DNA from: Lytechinus pictus | Taxonomy: Eukaryota; Echinodermata; Echinoidea; Temnopleuroida; Toxopneustidae | Assembly: GCF_037042905.1 (NCBI RefSeq) | Contig: NC_087251.1 | Span: forward strand, 33,831,001-33,895,000 | Direction: 5' to 3' | DNA length: 64,000 nt | In this document: one piece after another, positions 13,041 through 24,350 of the stretch | Position numbering within the stretch: the stretch's first letter is position 1 | Layout: every line of letters starts with the position of its first letter | The notes under the pieces: generated by a model | Seen by the model: the letters and a program-made list of their open reading frames with translations, nothing else | Told to the model about the DNA's origin: nothing | The model's database searches: none | Made by a program: the position numbers and the translations under genes

Positions 13041-13217
13041 TACATTATTTACAATGCCACAGTGAAATATATATTACAGGTGAATTTTCGTCAATTTACA
13101 CCCATGATTTATCATTAAAAAAAAATTATTGTCACAATTAAGAGATGGTTCTCTAAAATATCCTGTATTGTTGTTCCCGTGGTGACCCATTGAATCTAGT
13201 CCAAGTCTAGTCTAGGT

Positions 13218-14470
13218 CTAATCATCCGTAGGTCCATCATCCCTCTTCTGATATTCTGGAACCATTACGAGATAGTAGCCCCAGGGTATGTAGCAGCTGA
13301 AGAAGAGAGTGAAGTAGGCAAATATACAAGCTCCTGTTGAGGTGGGGCTCTTTTCTATGCAAGTCTGGGGGTCGGGGAGGGGGTATCGAAGGAATGAGTG
13401 AAAGAGAACATAGGAGAAGGGGGAGTAAGACAGAGAGAACAGAAGGAATGAAGAGAAAGTGAACGAGAGAAAAATACAAGGATATTAAAAAGGGGAGAGT
13501 GCCAGGTGGATGGAGAGGAAATGAAAGAGACAGAGAGGGTATGGCAAAACACAAAATAGAAGAGATTGAAATGAAAAAGGGGGCGGGTGTATGAGAGAAA
13601 GGGTGAAACAGAAAATTAAAGGGATATTAAAAGGGGTGCGAGGTGGATGGAGAATGAGAGCGAGGGGATGGGATGAGATCCCATAAGTATGTAGGCATAC
13701 ACTTGTCTTCCTAATGGAAATTCATTTCCCGGCACTGGTTACGTATAACAAGAGAATATACGACAAACGTACAAATCATACAAATATGAACAGAGACACA
13801 GATCTAGACAGATATATCTACTGAATTACGACAGATTCTGAAGTGAGAAGACGTCAGCGAATTTTATTGGAAAATAAAAAGAGACACTTGACCATGTGGA
13901 CGAAAAAGGGAGAAGGGTGAAAAAAGTTGGGAGGATAATAGACAAAAGTAGTGAATATTTGAGTAGACCTAGATGGAGATGATTCGTTGCGTAGTTTCAT
14001 AAAATATTTTATAGGCCTAAAGTTAGGTCTGACAAGATCTAGACTTCTAACTTACAGATAACATCAATTCATGTTTAATAAAATAAATTAAGAAACAAAT
14101 AAGCGACAAAAAAATCTCGCATGACACCCGTCTTTCTTCATCAAAAAATATAAACCTATTTCTAAGCATTCTCATGGCGGATTGGTTTTTATCAATCATT
14201 TCATAATCATATAACTTAAAAGTTGGGGCGAGGCATCGTCATTTTTTTCTCAAATTTATTTAATTACAAATAATACAAAAAATGGGAATACGGCCTAAGC
14301 TAAATATAACAAGTTAAACTCACTGTGCTGAATCCGCATGCGTTTCTTTTAATTTGTTGACCAAGTTTCTGGTTGAACTTAAAGTTCAAGGCTGACTGTG
14401 GACGTCCAACCATTTTTGCCCTTGATGTTCGCAGGGCCTGGAAAACAGCGGTTCGAGCGATCCCATACAT
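13218..14470 (-). CDS. Small single-pass membrane protein, probably mitochondrial, two exons
   Basis: Two exons of 147 bases each, 14470-14324 and 13364-13218, join in phase 0 through a GTGAGT donor and a CCCCCAG acceptor to give 97 residues. Residues 1-50 are rich in Arg, Lys, Ala and Ser with no acidic residue (start MYGIARTAVFQALRTSRAKM), which looks like a mitochondrial presequence. Residues about 60-84 form one membrane span (YFTLFFSCYIPWGYYLVMV), and the end is polar (PEYQKRDDGPTDD). A second in-frame ATG at 14413-14411 has a strong Kozak context and would give 78 residues. I do not recognise the family securely. The layout, and a P-x-G at the end of the span followed by a Tyr/Arg tail, recall small cytochrome c oxidase subunits such as COX8, but that is a guess. 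The 3' end converges on BROX. Confidence 0.6.
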
Positions 14471-15667
14471 GATGGTGATGACAAAGACACAAGACTTTCT
14501 TTGAAATAAATGTTCAGTCAGAATGTATTGTTTTATCTAATGATGTAGTCTCAAGTTTGAAAAAAAAAATTATGTTACTTTTATAGATTAAATTTCTCTG
14601 ATAATGCGATTGAAATTATTATGCATCGCAAATGCACTACAGTAGCGTTGCTTGGAAACCAAAGCGCGTCATACGCCTTTGGCGCCAAAAGTGGGCGTGT
14701 CTGTCATAGGACCTATCGCTGGGATAATTTTATCGGGATAATCAATACGGGCCAACGGGACGCGACGGGCCACCCCTTTATTTATTTTTCATTTACGTAT
14801 TTATTTAGTCATTTTTTGCCTTTCATCTTTTCAACAGACACTTTGATTCATTATGACCGAGGCCTTTCTTTTCTTCAAATAGGCCTTATCATTTTCAAGA
14901 CTCTTTTTTTTTCAAGATCTAATGATTGGATGCATCGAAGAGATTTAATTATGTTTGTGCGCATTACGATCTGCGCATATTTTACAACTCTGCGCGCTGA
15001 CGTCACAATGGATGAACAGGTGATTAATTGGTTGTAGGTATGAGCTGATTTTTTTCATCATCTCATCTGCACATCTGCAAATCCGATGCGTTATTTTGTG
15101 AAGCTAAAAAAATTGAATTAATCCATGGACCATTTTAAAAATACCTCTACAATTTAAAAATACTTTACTTTGCAGTGCTGGAAAGTATGAAGAATATGAC
15201 CCCGAGTTTGAATAAATGGTAGAGTGGTTTTGATTTTTTCTTCATAATTATAGATACAAAGCATTTGGCGCGCGTTTTTTGTGTTTTAAAAAGCACATTT
15301 GCTCTAATAAAAGTGCTGATAGTTTGAAAACAAGCACATGAACCCCTATTTTTTAATGTTTGCACCTCTTATGTATACCTTCCTCTATACAACTTTGCAA
15401 AGTTTGGTGAGAATGACATAGATTTTGAATGAAGTGCAGCATTTATTGCACTTTTCTAGTTTGTTATTGAAATTTCACATTTTTGAGATTGGTTTTTTTG
15501 TTATCTTTTACGCCATTTTGAAGAACTGACAGTGCTGTTAGACATAAAAGAGCACGCGAATAGCACTATAAATAGATTCCCAATCTTAACGATACAATTA
15601 TTAACTCCCTTGCGAAATTTGATGAAATTTTCATGGATTTTGACTGAGTAACAGAGGTTTAAACTCA
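14471..15667. other. Intergenic, nothing recognised
   Basis: This includes the putative promoter of the minus-strand small gene (about 14471-14650) and a somewhat GC-richer patch (14640-14780). The plus-strand 138-codon frame at 14621-15037 has no recognisable motifs and ends in AT-rich DNA, so I do not call it a gene. Confidence 0.45.
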
Positions 15668-15973
15668 TTGGCCCGTATTCTGAAGTCGGGTTTAACATAA
15701 AATCAGGTTTAAAGTTGTGGTTTAAGTATGGATAGCCAATTGTTACATAATTCAATAACAGTAGAGATATCATATTTCAGCTCATTTGGCTCTCAAATCA
15801 TTCATAATTGTCTAGGAAGTATAAATATATGATTGTCTTCACCATTGAAGAATCAGGAAAGAGCACAGTAAACATACAACTTAATAAAAAAATTGACACT
15901 TTTGGCTTCCCATAAATTTAGTACAGAGTTAGACCATGGTCTAGGTTAAACCTGACTTCAGAATACGGGTCAA
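15668..15973. mobile_element. MITE with about 27-bp terminal inverted repeats
   Basis: The left end TTGGCCCGTATTCTGAAGTC and the right end (its inverse TTGACCCGTATTCTGAAGTC) match over about 27 bases with few changes, enclosing about 300 bp without coding potential. No clear target duplication could be fixed. The length and structure are those of a non-autonomous DNA transposon. Confidence 0.7.
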
Positions 15974-16600
15974 TCTAGTGATCTCGAGAGGTCTAAAAAA
16001 ATTCCAAATTATTTTGAATGTGCAATTCTTAGGAACATCCATTTTTGTGAAGTTTGAAGCTTGATAAATCAAGCACATGGACCCATGTAAATTTTTGCAT
16101 ATTTCGATTATCAGGTTCTAAAGTATCTACATGCAAAGTTTGGTGAAAATGACATGAATTTCACTTTAACTGTGGAATGTCCTAAAATGGTTGGATTCAT
16201 GTTAATTTTTTTATTTATAATTTGGATCATTGTTAAAGATAAATTAAGGGAAGCCAATTTCACAACACATATTTACACAATACATATAAAAATGCAGATC
16301 AAGATAATGTCTATACAACCAAGCTGATACGAGAAAGAAGCTTGGATACACAATTGATTTTATGAATTGTTCCATGATAAATTCAAATTTTGCTTTCAAA
16401 GAAGTTCTACAAAATTATGTACACCTCACCAATCATATTCTATCGAGATAAGAGGGTTAATAGAAGAGAAGAAGAGGAATTGAATATACCGGCCCTGGTA
16501 TTAATAGGTGAGACCAAGGCATGCAGCTCAATACCTCCCCGGAATTATATTGTTCAGTGTTTGTTAAAGAAAAGAAGATATGGAACTTTTTTCTTTTATT

Positions 16601-16757
16601 GTTGTTGTTGTTATTATCATTATTATTATCATTAATATTTTTATTATTATCCTTATTATTATTGTTATTATTATTTTCATCATCATCATCATCATTATTA
16701 TCATCATCATCATCATCATCATCACCATCACCATCGTCATCATTATCATTATTATTA
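16601..16757. repeat. ATT/ATC trinucleotide microsatellite
   Basis: A run of TTG, ATT and then ATC/CATCAT units with minor interruptions. Six-frame reading gives artefactual poly-Ile, poly-Ser and poly-Met frames here. It is not a gene. Confidence 0.9.
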
Positions 16758-17384
16758 ATTGCATGGCCACATAAATTTTCAAGATTTTATATTTTGATGT
16801 AGAGAATATCTGCCATTAATATTTCAGTAATTTGCAGTATGATAACAAGTTGAGTGAATTAAGGAAAACAATTTATTATACAGGGTCTATTTTATATTCG
16901 TAAATATGAAACTGGTATACCCAGTTGTTGTGTATCCGGACAGGTTGTGTGTCTGGACAATCATGATCAATTTTGCAGCCATTGAGAAAAATTAACAACA
17001 GAGTTTCATTGATTTCTAGTACAAAATGTTCAGTTAGGCAATATTATAGAAAAAAAATAGAAGATGATTACAATAACTGAATTCATACTTAATGTAATCC
17101 AAAGATAAAAGCTAGAAGGTTTCAAAAATTTAAAGTGTCCGGACACTCGACCCCGCCCCCCATCCTATTAATTTAATTCTTTAGTTTATTTGATGAAAAT
17201 AAATGCATATTCACAAGACCACAAGACCACAAGACCCTTATCCATTTTCAGCTTTCAATGCCGTGGAATGGAAATAGGATTTTGGAGAAGTTGAGATCAT
17301 TTGAGTTCCCAAATTATAGCACATCAACACTCAGTGGCTTACACCGTGGGTCATATGGGGTGGCACCAGCGAAAATATTGAGTC

Positions 17385-18140
17385 ACTTTTATTGGGCGCG
17401 CGAAGCGCGCTCAATTGACAGGTAAACTGACCTACTCAAATTTGGGACTAGTGCCATTAAACGAATATGATTGTATCTCACTTATCAAATAATGCGAGTG
17501 CGACTCGCGAGCTGAAATTTTTTGATATTCAGACCTAAAAAAGGATATCATAAGCAAATTTTTGTAATCATGACGTACCTCTCTCACAAAACAAACAATG
17601 CAAGCACGAAGCGCGAGCTGAAATTTTTGTATATATTGACCCTTAACATAAACATAAGGACTATTTTTAAGGAATTTATGAAGAGCATACATATCTCACC
17701 ACATCTAATGCGACCACCATGCAATTAGCGCTTGCTGATTTTGTTAGAATTACACCTAACCCATATGAAACACCTTTTGTGGTCATTGTAATACATGATA
17801 CATATCTCACTAATCAAATATTGCGAGCGCGAAGGGCGAGCTGAACATTTTTGAAATTCAGACCTGAAGAGGGGCATTGTAGGAATTGGAATTCACTAAG
17901 ACCATACATATTTCACTAACCAAATGACGCGAGCGCGAAGCACAAACAGAAAATGTTTGATTTTCAGACCTTAAAAGGGGGCAATCACTTTAAGTATATA
18001 GTCATGAAAAAAGCATATGTCACTACATAAAACAAAAAAAAAATCGAAGTGCAAGAAATATATTTGGTGTATATTGACTTGAAAATGGGAGTTTAGTAGA
18101 ACAGATCTCATTACTCAGACAATGCGAGCACCGGAATGAT
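17385..18140. repeat. Degenerate satellite of about 105-115 bp units with GCGCGAAGCGCG core
   Basis: About seven diverged units share the order 'atctcactaatcaaat', then 'gcgagcgcgaagcgcgagc', then 'tgaaatttttgatattcagac', then an A/G-rich spacer. The palindromic GCGCGAAGCGCG core decays progressively through the block. The inverse core is seen at 2.4-2.96 kb. It carries no stable reading frame. Confidence 0.65.
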
Positions 18141-18834
18141 GAACACATATGCCCTCTATATACGCCCTAAGCCAATTATGTTTCATAAATTGATGAAAAA
18201 ATATTTCTTATGTTATAGGATATAATATATATATAATATAATATAACACAATATGATAATTTGTTCTTCCCCACTACGTTTCTCTTTCTTAATTTCTCCT
18301 TCTTTTTATCCTTTCCCCCCGTTTTTTTTTTTTGCCAACCGATGGGGGTGGGGGCACGTGCCCCCCATGGCCCCCACCGTAGTCACGCTGTCATCACTGG
18401 CTAAACTTAGTCTTGGACAGTTGAACAAATTGACAAATTTTGAACAAAATAATATCTGTTTGGAATTAGGCACTCCCTTTCCCCCTTTCCCCCAGTGTAT
18501 GGAACGCGACATCGTCGATGAAGCAAACGAATGTTCCTTTTCAAGTTTTCATAATAGAGCTTAAAAATTAAAGCATCATATTTGAATAAATTCAAATCAT
18601 GAATATATATTTTTGTTAGATTATTTTATATTATGAATTCCTAGGCCCGACTGATTAAAAAAGTAAAAAATAATGATAGCCCTATGCTCAGTTCCGGCAC
18701 TCGCGGCCTATCATAAAAAATTCGTTAACGGTAAACTCCCTTGAAAACTGTCAACAACAACAAAATCTCCAAGACCAAGTCCGAGATTATCTTCTGCTGT
18801 TTGCCAGTCTATTCACGAATACCGGACTTTATTC
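18141..18834 (+). other. Upstream region of the ZDHHC gene
   Basis: Contains an AT dinucleotide-rich patch (18220-18255), a C/G homopolymer patch (18316-18375) and then AT-rich DNA. The last 100 bases before 18835 are probably 5' UTR. No TATA box can be singled out among the many AT-rich words. Confidence 0.35.
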
Positions 18835-19809
18835 ATGAGGATCAGTTTACCCACAATTGAAGCGGGAAAAATGGCGAAAATTGAAAGTATTGTGAACACA
18901 TTTGTGTCAATGATGGAGAATTTGGCGAATCTGATTGTGCCGCTGATTCCTGGCCAGAAACGGATGTTGCTCCTCGCCAACAAGAGCGGCGTAGCTTTCT
19001 ACTTCGTTGTGTCAGTTATTGTGTTCTACGTCAGTACGTTCGTAATCTTTCCATTCAACCACAGGATCGAAATGAATGATCCTACCATTGACTCGAATGC
19101 ATCAACGCCCATTTCGACATGGATCCTGAGTTTTTGCATGGGCAACATGATGCTGAATTATTTGCGAGCAATTTTCAACCCGCCATTTTACGATGCAGGG
19201 CAACTGAAAGTGCCAACGGCCGAAGGAGGGAAAAATTGGGGATATTGCGTTCCTTGTCAGCAGTATGTTCCTCCCCGAGCCCACCATTGTTCCGTCTGTA
19301 ACCAGTGTGTCCTGAAGCGAGAATCACACTGCTTCTTCTTGGGGAACTGCGTCGGTCACATCAACCAGGGATTTTTTGTCGTCTTCCTCTTCTACACTGC
19401 CCTCTCAAGTCTATTCGCACTTCTCCATTTGGGCATGTACTTCCATCATGTCATCGGACCGATCGTTTCCTTGAGGATGCACCATTACCTTGTCCCGGTT
19501 GCGACCTATCAATGTTTCATGGGCTATTTCACAGTAACGGACTATCTCATGCTGTTACTATTCTACAACATGCTGATGATTGGTCTTGGCTGCAGCGTTC
19601 TCTTTTTCAAACAGATCAGCCTTATCCTGCAGGGTCAGACGAGTTATGAAGCAGCAAAAAAGGTCAACCTGTATGACAGTGGTGCCCATTTAAATCTTCA
19701 GGATGTCTTTGGGAGGTATTGGTGGGTTCGTTTCATCATACCTATCAAGTTTTCTCAACCAGTAGATGGCATCAAGTGGAGCAGGGTCAAGGATATCAAA
19801 CGATACTGA
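18835..19809 (+). CDS. ZDHHC22: ZDHHC22-like palmitoyltransferase family protein with ESHC in place of DHHC, intronless
   Basis: An uninterrupted 324-codon frame. The first ATG has a weak context; the in-frame ATG at 18868 (AAAATGG) is a strong Kozak start and would give 313 residues. Four membrane spans lie near residues 52-74, 93-112, 178-200 and 235-257. The Cys-rich domain (about 138-172) keeps the zinc pattern C138-x2-C141, H151-C152, C155, C158, H165 and C172, then NCVGHINQGFF. The active-site tetrapeptide at 163-166 is E-S-H-C, where the family has D-H-H-C. The nucleophile C166 and the zinc-binding second His remain, but the catalytic Asp is Glu and the catalytic first His is Ser. A TTxE-like GQTSYE follows span 4, then NLQDVFGRYW, like the ZDHHC22 C-terminus. 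ZDHHC enzymes S-acylate proteins at ER, Golgi or plasma membranes. Activity here is doubtful; ZDHHC24 is the alternative relative. The lack of introns suggests a retrocopy or a naturally single-exon gene. Confidence 0.93.
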   Translation: MRISLPTIEAGKMAKIESIVNTFVSMMENLANLIVPLIPGQKRMLLLANKSGVAFYFVVSVIVFYVSTFVIFPFNHRIEMNDPTIDSNASTPISTWILSFCMGNMMLNYLRAIFNPPFYDAGQLKVPTAEGGKNWGYCVPCQQYVPPRAHHCSVCNQCVLKRESHCFFLGNCVGHINQGFFVVFLFYTALSSLFALLHLGMYFHHVIGPIVSLRMHHYLVPVATYQCFMGYFTVTDYLMLLLFYNMLMIGLGCSVLFFKQISLILQGQTSYEAAKKVNLYDSGAHLNLQDVFGRYWWVRFIIPIKFSQPVDGIKWSRVKDIKRY

Positions 19810-20324
19810 AGTTCTTGATAAAATAGTTATTCCAAGATGTTCCTTTTTTCTCAAGAAGTCTGGAAACAAACATACCATAAGCCATCTAGACCATATTTAC
19901 TGAAGACATTACTGACTTTTGGAGTTTGGACAAGCAAATGAAGAAAGATGACTTTCTATGTCTATATCTAACTTTTATTTCACTGATTAAGGTTGAGAAG
20001 TAAATTTTGTTGATTTAGTCACTTACTAAGTGACTTGCATACATGTCTTGTCAGCAAAGTATGCTCCGATTTTATTGATATTGTTTTGTAAATTTATACA
20101 AAGTAAGAGGTTATTTTCTTTGTATTATATTTGTAAATGCATTGGTACATTTATCTTGTCTTTCATTCATACAACATTCCTGAAATACTCTAAGCAGTAC
20201 ACCACATTTATTGTTAGATATCATAGGTCTCCTGAAAAGTGAAATATAATTAATGGTATAAATCAAGTGACTGATAGTGATACAAATTACTATCCAGGGC
20301 TTTGATTAATCCAAGGCTGTTGAA

Positions 20325-20580
20325 GGCCAAGGTTGTGGATAATAATAATAGCTGGATTTATAAAGCACTTTTTGCCAGAGGATACAAAGCACTGCTATTA
20401 TTACCCCGGCTTTAGCTCAAACTACCATCACCGGACGCTCAGTGCATGCAAGGAATTACTCCTGCCGGGTACCCATTCAGTGTGGATGAATTTCTTGCTG
20501 AAGGAAAACACCATAGTTACTATTCGAACCCATGACCCTTTATTCAAAGGCGAGCGTCAGAACCACTAGACCAAGATGCA
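20325..20580 (-). mobile_element. tRNA-derived SINE, reverse orientation
   Basis: Reading the minus strand gives a tRNA-like head (box B 'gggttcgaatagt', decayed), then the body with 'gagctaaagccggggtaata' and a tail 'gctttataaatcc'. It shares body and tail with the copies at 6987-7295 and 42340-42545. Confidence 0.65.
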
Positions 20581-21685
20581 CCCACATGCCCTGTTGGCTT
20601 TACTTGGTGCACCTCCTAATTGGCATTGGAGACATACCCTTTTTATTTTTCCCATTTGTACAGCAATATAAAAATGTGGCCTATAGAAAATTGGGCTTGC
20701 CCTAAGTATATCAAATTAGAAGTCCCTGACTTTCCCACATGGTACATTATACATACCAGTACATAAGAAACAACAGAATTATCCTCCATGAATATTTATT
20801 GATTGTCCATCATCATTAAAGAGCAAAAGGGCCAATGGAAACTGTTTGAAATTCTACAGATCAGGAGAAAATTGTCATTTGACTTGTTTTGATCTTATTT
20901 TATTATACTTTTTACTTGAATATGCTCTGTTAAATTCTGAATTTACAATTAACTTTTCAGTCAGATAAGTTTGTACACACACCAGAAGTGCCTGATTTTT
21001 CAAATTTGAATAAGAATAAGATAAAGCCTTGGATTTCTTTTTCAAAGATGAATTTATTATGTGATGATGGAGTGAATTCAAATTCATGTTGTTTTTAGAA
21101 TGAAAAATCTAAAATTATGCATCTTGATTTGGAATTTGAAAAAGAAAGTTCTTGAAATTTAGTTTATTAAATTCAAATGTCAAATAAATTAGTTGATCTA
21201 TGATATTATTTATACCATGTGTTTTTTCAATCAGAAATTCAAGAGGTTTTGTTAATGAATTACTGCTGGATTACAATTAATTTTCATTTTCTCAAGGCTG
21301 ATCTATTTAGGTCTATAGATATTTTTAAAACATGATCTGAGCTATACAAATACATGTGTCATTTATCAATTATGAGTGATTAAGTCACATTTATGATTAA
21401 ACAACAATATTCAGGGTTTTTGTTGTTTGATGCACTTACAAATTGGGCTATTAACATTGTTTAATGCTTATGATGTTTGTATCTTTGTGCAATCAATAGG
21501 GCCTGAGTCTACATGTATCTCAATGGTCTTAGGGGTAATTATAAAAGGTATTATTCATCCCATATCAGGTCTACATTATAATTTTTTTATATGATGTAGA
21601 CATTAGGGTGTGTTTTTTGTGCAATCAAATGACTCTTGCTGATCAAACATATTGACTGGAAAAAGAAAATGGAAATATATCTTAA

Positions 21686-22274
21686 AGGACAAGTCCACCC
21701 CAACAAAAAGTTAATTTGAATAAAAGGAGAAAAATCCAACTAGCATAAAAGATAACACTGAAAATTTCATCAAAATAGGATGTAAAATAAGAAAGTTATG
21801 ACATTTTTAATTTTCGCATAATTCACAAAACAGTTATATATGCACATCCTGGTCGGTATGCAAATGAGGGGACCGATGACATCACTCACTATTTTCTTTG
21901 TATTTTATTATATGAAATGTGGAATATTCTTATTTTTTGTCCTGTAAAACAAAGTTTTATTCCCCCTGAATATTACCATTTTTATAACATTTTATGGTTC
22001 AGTTATTGGTTGGTCCTTTATGTCAAATTGGTAAAATTTGAAATATTGTATAATTCAAACAATAAAAAAAAGAAATAGTGAGTGATGGACATCAACTTTC
22101 TCATTTGCATGTCACAGAGTTGTGCATATATCTGTTTTGTGAAAAATAAGTGAAACTTTAAAATGTCATAACTTTCTTATTTTACATCCGATTTTGATGA
22201 AATTTTCAGCATTATGCTTGTTTAACTTTTCTCTATTGATTCAAATCAACATTTTTCTGGGGTGGACTTGACCT
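21686..22274. mobile_element. Long-inverted-repeat MITE flanked by TTAA
   Basis: The element begins AGGACAAGTCCACCCC and ends with the near-inverse GGGGTGGACTTGACCT. The inverse similarity continues inward for about 200 bp on each arm, including the inverse pair 'taagaaagttatgacat' and 'atgtcataactttctta'. TTAA is present at both junctions (21682-21685 and 22275-22278), as expected for elements that insert at TTAA (piggyBac or Kolobok types). It has no coding frame. Confidence 0.75.
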
Positions 22275-23339
22275 TTAATTTGAATAGACCTAAGAAAAGA
22301 AGTTTAAATGGACACATGTTGTGGACAGGATGCTATGCACACAGACATTGTACTGTTTATTTTTTTTAAATAAAATACATACAGAGTTGTGACATTTTTT
22401 CATCTCAGTTCATGCATGATGTGCACACACTGCACTTTCCTTGGATATCTTTGTTGACCAAACATCCTTTCTCCTTCACGTATTTTGTTTCAAATTCTCT
22501 GTACTCATATAAATTGAAAGACAATTTTCATAATATATGTTTTCATGTATTTGGAATAAATGTTTGATCTTTAGAATTCTTGACTTTATTCTCTATCAAA
22601 ATATTCTTAATTTTTTTGTGACTAATGTCCCATTATTCTACCCATCATTTTTTGGGGAACCCCCATCCTCATTCACGATTGTGGGATGGATTTGTAAAAT
22701 TCACAGATGGAAATGCCTTGAATTGACGATGCAAATTATACTATTTGTAAAAATTCCTTTTACATGAAATCTTTTGATATCTATAACTTTGTATCATCTT
22801 TTGTATAGTTGACTATAGTACTTTTTTTGCAGTTTATCCAGTGATTCTATACACTTTGTTATTCTTTGTTATCTACTAACAGAAAGCGTTCACAATCTTG
22901 TAATCTGTTTCATAAAAATAGTGACTTTTGATGATTAACACTTTCTAATTCTGGTGTATCACATATTTATTTGACGATATGTTTGAAAATGACTGAGTTT
23001 GTGTGTTGAGTGTTGATTAAAGTTTGCTTTTGAAAGTCAGATATTTTGTTTATTGTGTTATGGTATTTGCATGTGAAGATTGGCTTTTATTAATGTTTAA
23101 AGCTAAATTCAGGTAGTGCTGCAAGGATTTCACAATAAAGTCTAATAAAGGAGAAGGTCAATTATCACCTTATTGTACATGTATTTGATAAAATCATGAA
23201 ATCTAGGCTGAATAGCACACATGCTGAAGATAACGAAACCAGGTACGGATATGAGGGAACACTTATTATTTTAATAGGAGACCCATCTTACTGCAGGGAT
23301 ACCATGCTTATTTCCCTCATTTTTTTTATAGCTATTACG

Positions 23340-24350
23340 CATTTGTCTCGCCTGCATAGCAGAGCGAGACTATAGGCGCCGCTTTTTTGACGGCGGCAAT
23401 GTCAACATTGAAATCTTAACCAAGGTTATGTTTTTGAAATATATAAGTATATGGACCTAGTTCATGAAACTTGGACATAAGGGTAGTCAAGTATTACTGA
23501 ACATCCTGCCTGAGTTTCAGGTCACATGACCCAGGACAAAGGTCACTTGGGGTCAACAAACTTTGACCATGTTTGGGGTATTTGTGGAATTGTCATCATA
23601 ACTTTGACATTTTATGGATCTAGTTCATGAAACTTAGACATAAAAGCAATTAAGTATCCCTGAACATCCTGTGCGTGTTTCAGCGCACATGACCAAAGTC
23701 AAAGGTCATTTTGGGTCAACAAACTTTGATAAAGTTTTAGTTGGGGGGTAATTGTGGAATTGTTATAACTTTTATTAAAGTTTATGGATCTAGTTGATGA
23801 AACTTGGACATAAGGGTTATCAAGTATTACTGAACATCCTGCCTGAGTTTCAGGTCACATGACCAAGATCAAAGGTCATTTAAGGTCAATGAACTTTGGT
23901 CGTGTTGGGGGTATTTGTAGTTCATAAAACATAGATATAAGGGTTATCAAGTATTTTTTGCACACGTCATGGGTCACATGATTATGGTAAAAGGTCATGT
24001 TGGGTCAATGGACATAGTATTTTATTATCATGTTTTCTTTTGTGAATAATTATTTAATAACTGTTTTCAAAGTCAGCACTGTTGCTATATTGAATCGTGT
24101 AATGCAGACAAGAGGCGTTCCACTGGTTTACCAGAATCATTTTGCACATATTATTTCTGCATACATGTACAAACACTTGAGTTGTCCTTTTATTGGATGT
24201 TGCTCTAACTTATTTGATATTGATTGTAACAACTGGCGTTTACTTTTAATGAACTTGTGCCTTTTGATAAGGGAACCAGTCTTAAAGCCTTGATTAGATG
24301 TCACGAGACATTCATTTTGACATGCACAGCAACGAAGTGAGACTAATAAT
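23340..24350. repeat. Repeat element with three to four diverged units of about 165 bp
   Basis: The left edge is 'gcagagcgagactataggcg' near 23360 and the right edge is near 'aacgaagtgagactaataat'. Inside, the phrase 'atgaaacttggacataaggg' recurs at about 23465, 23625, 23795 and (decayed) 23925, each followed by 'gaacatcctg', 'caggtcacatgacc', 'aaaggtcatt' and 'gggtcaacaaactttg'. The pattern resembles tandem-unit DNA elements common in marine invertebrate genomes. Nothing in it is coding. Confidence 0.7.

Larger units (their letters stand above)
19810..23339 (+). other. Probable long 3' UTR and downstream flank of the ZDHHC gene
   Basis: AT-rich DNA with no exon. It holds a reverse SINE (20325-20580) and a long-inverted-repeat element (21686-22274). 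AATAAA words occur near 22370 and near 23130-23145, where two lie close together before a GA-rich run; the latter pair is a reasonable polyadenylation candidate. The transcript extent is inferred. Confidence 0.4.

Noticed and set aside
13237-13554. 105-codon minus-strand frame with a Pro/Ser/Leu-rich sequence
   Set aside because: It overlaps exon 2 of the small gene in a different frame and most of it is a GA-rich tract. The frame that joins to the upstream exon is better supported.
14621-15037. 138-codon plus-strand frame
   Set aside because: No motifs, biased composition at the end, no repeats of the frame elsewhere and no splice or promoter evidence.
16564-16802. Hydrophobic poly-Ile/Leu frames resembling membrane proteins
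   Set aside because: Produced by the ATT/ATC microsatellite.
19102-19649. Other-frame readings over the ZDHHC gene
   Set aside because: Shadows of the 324-codon frame, which carries all recognisable motifs.
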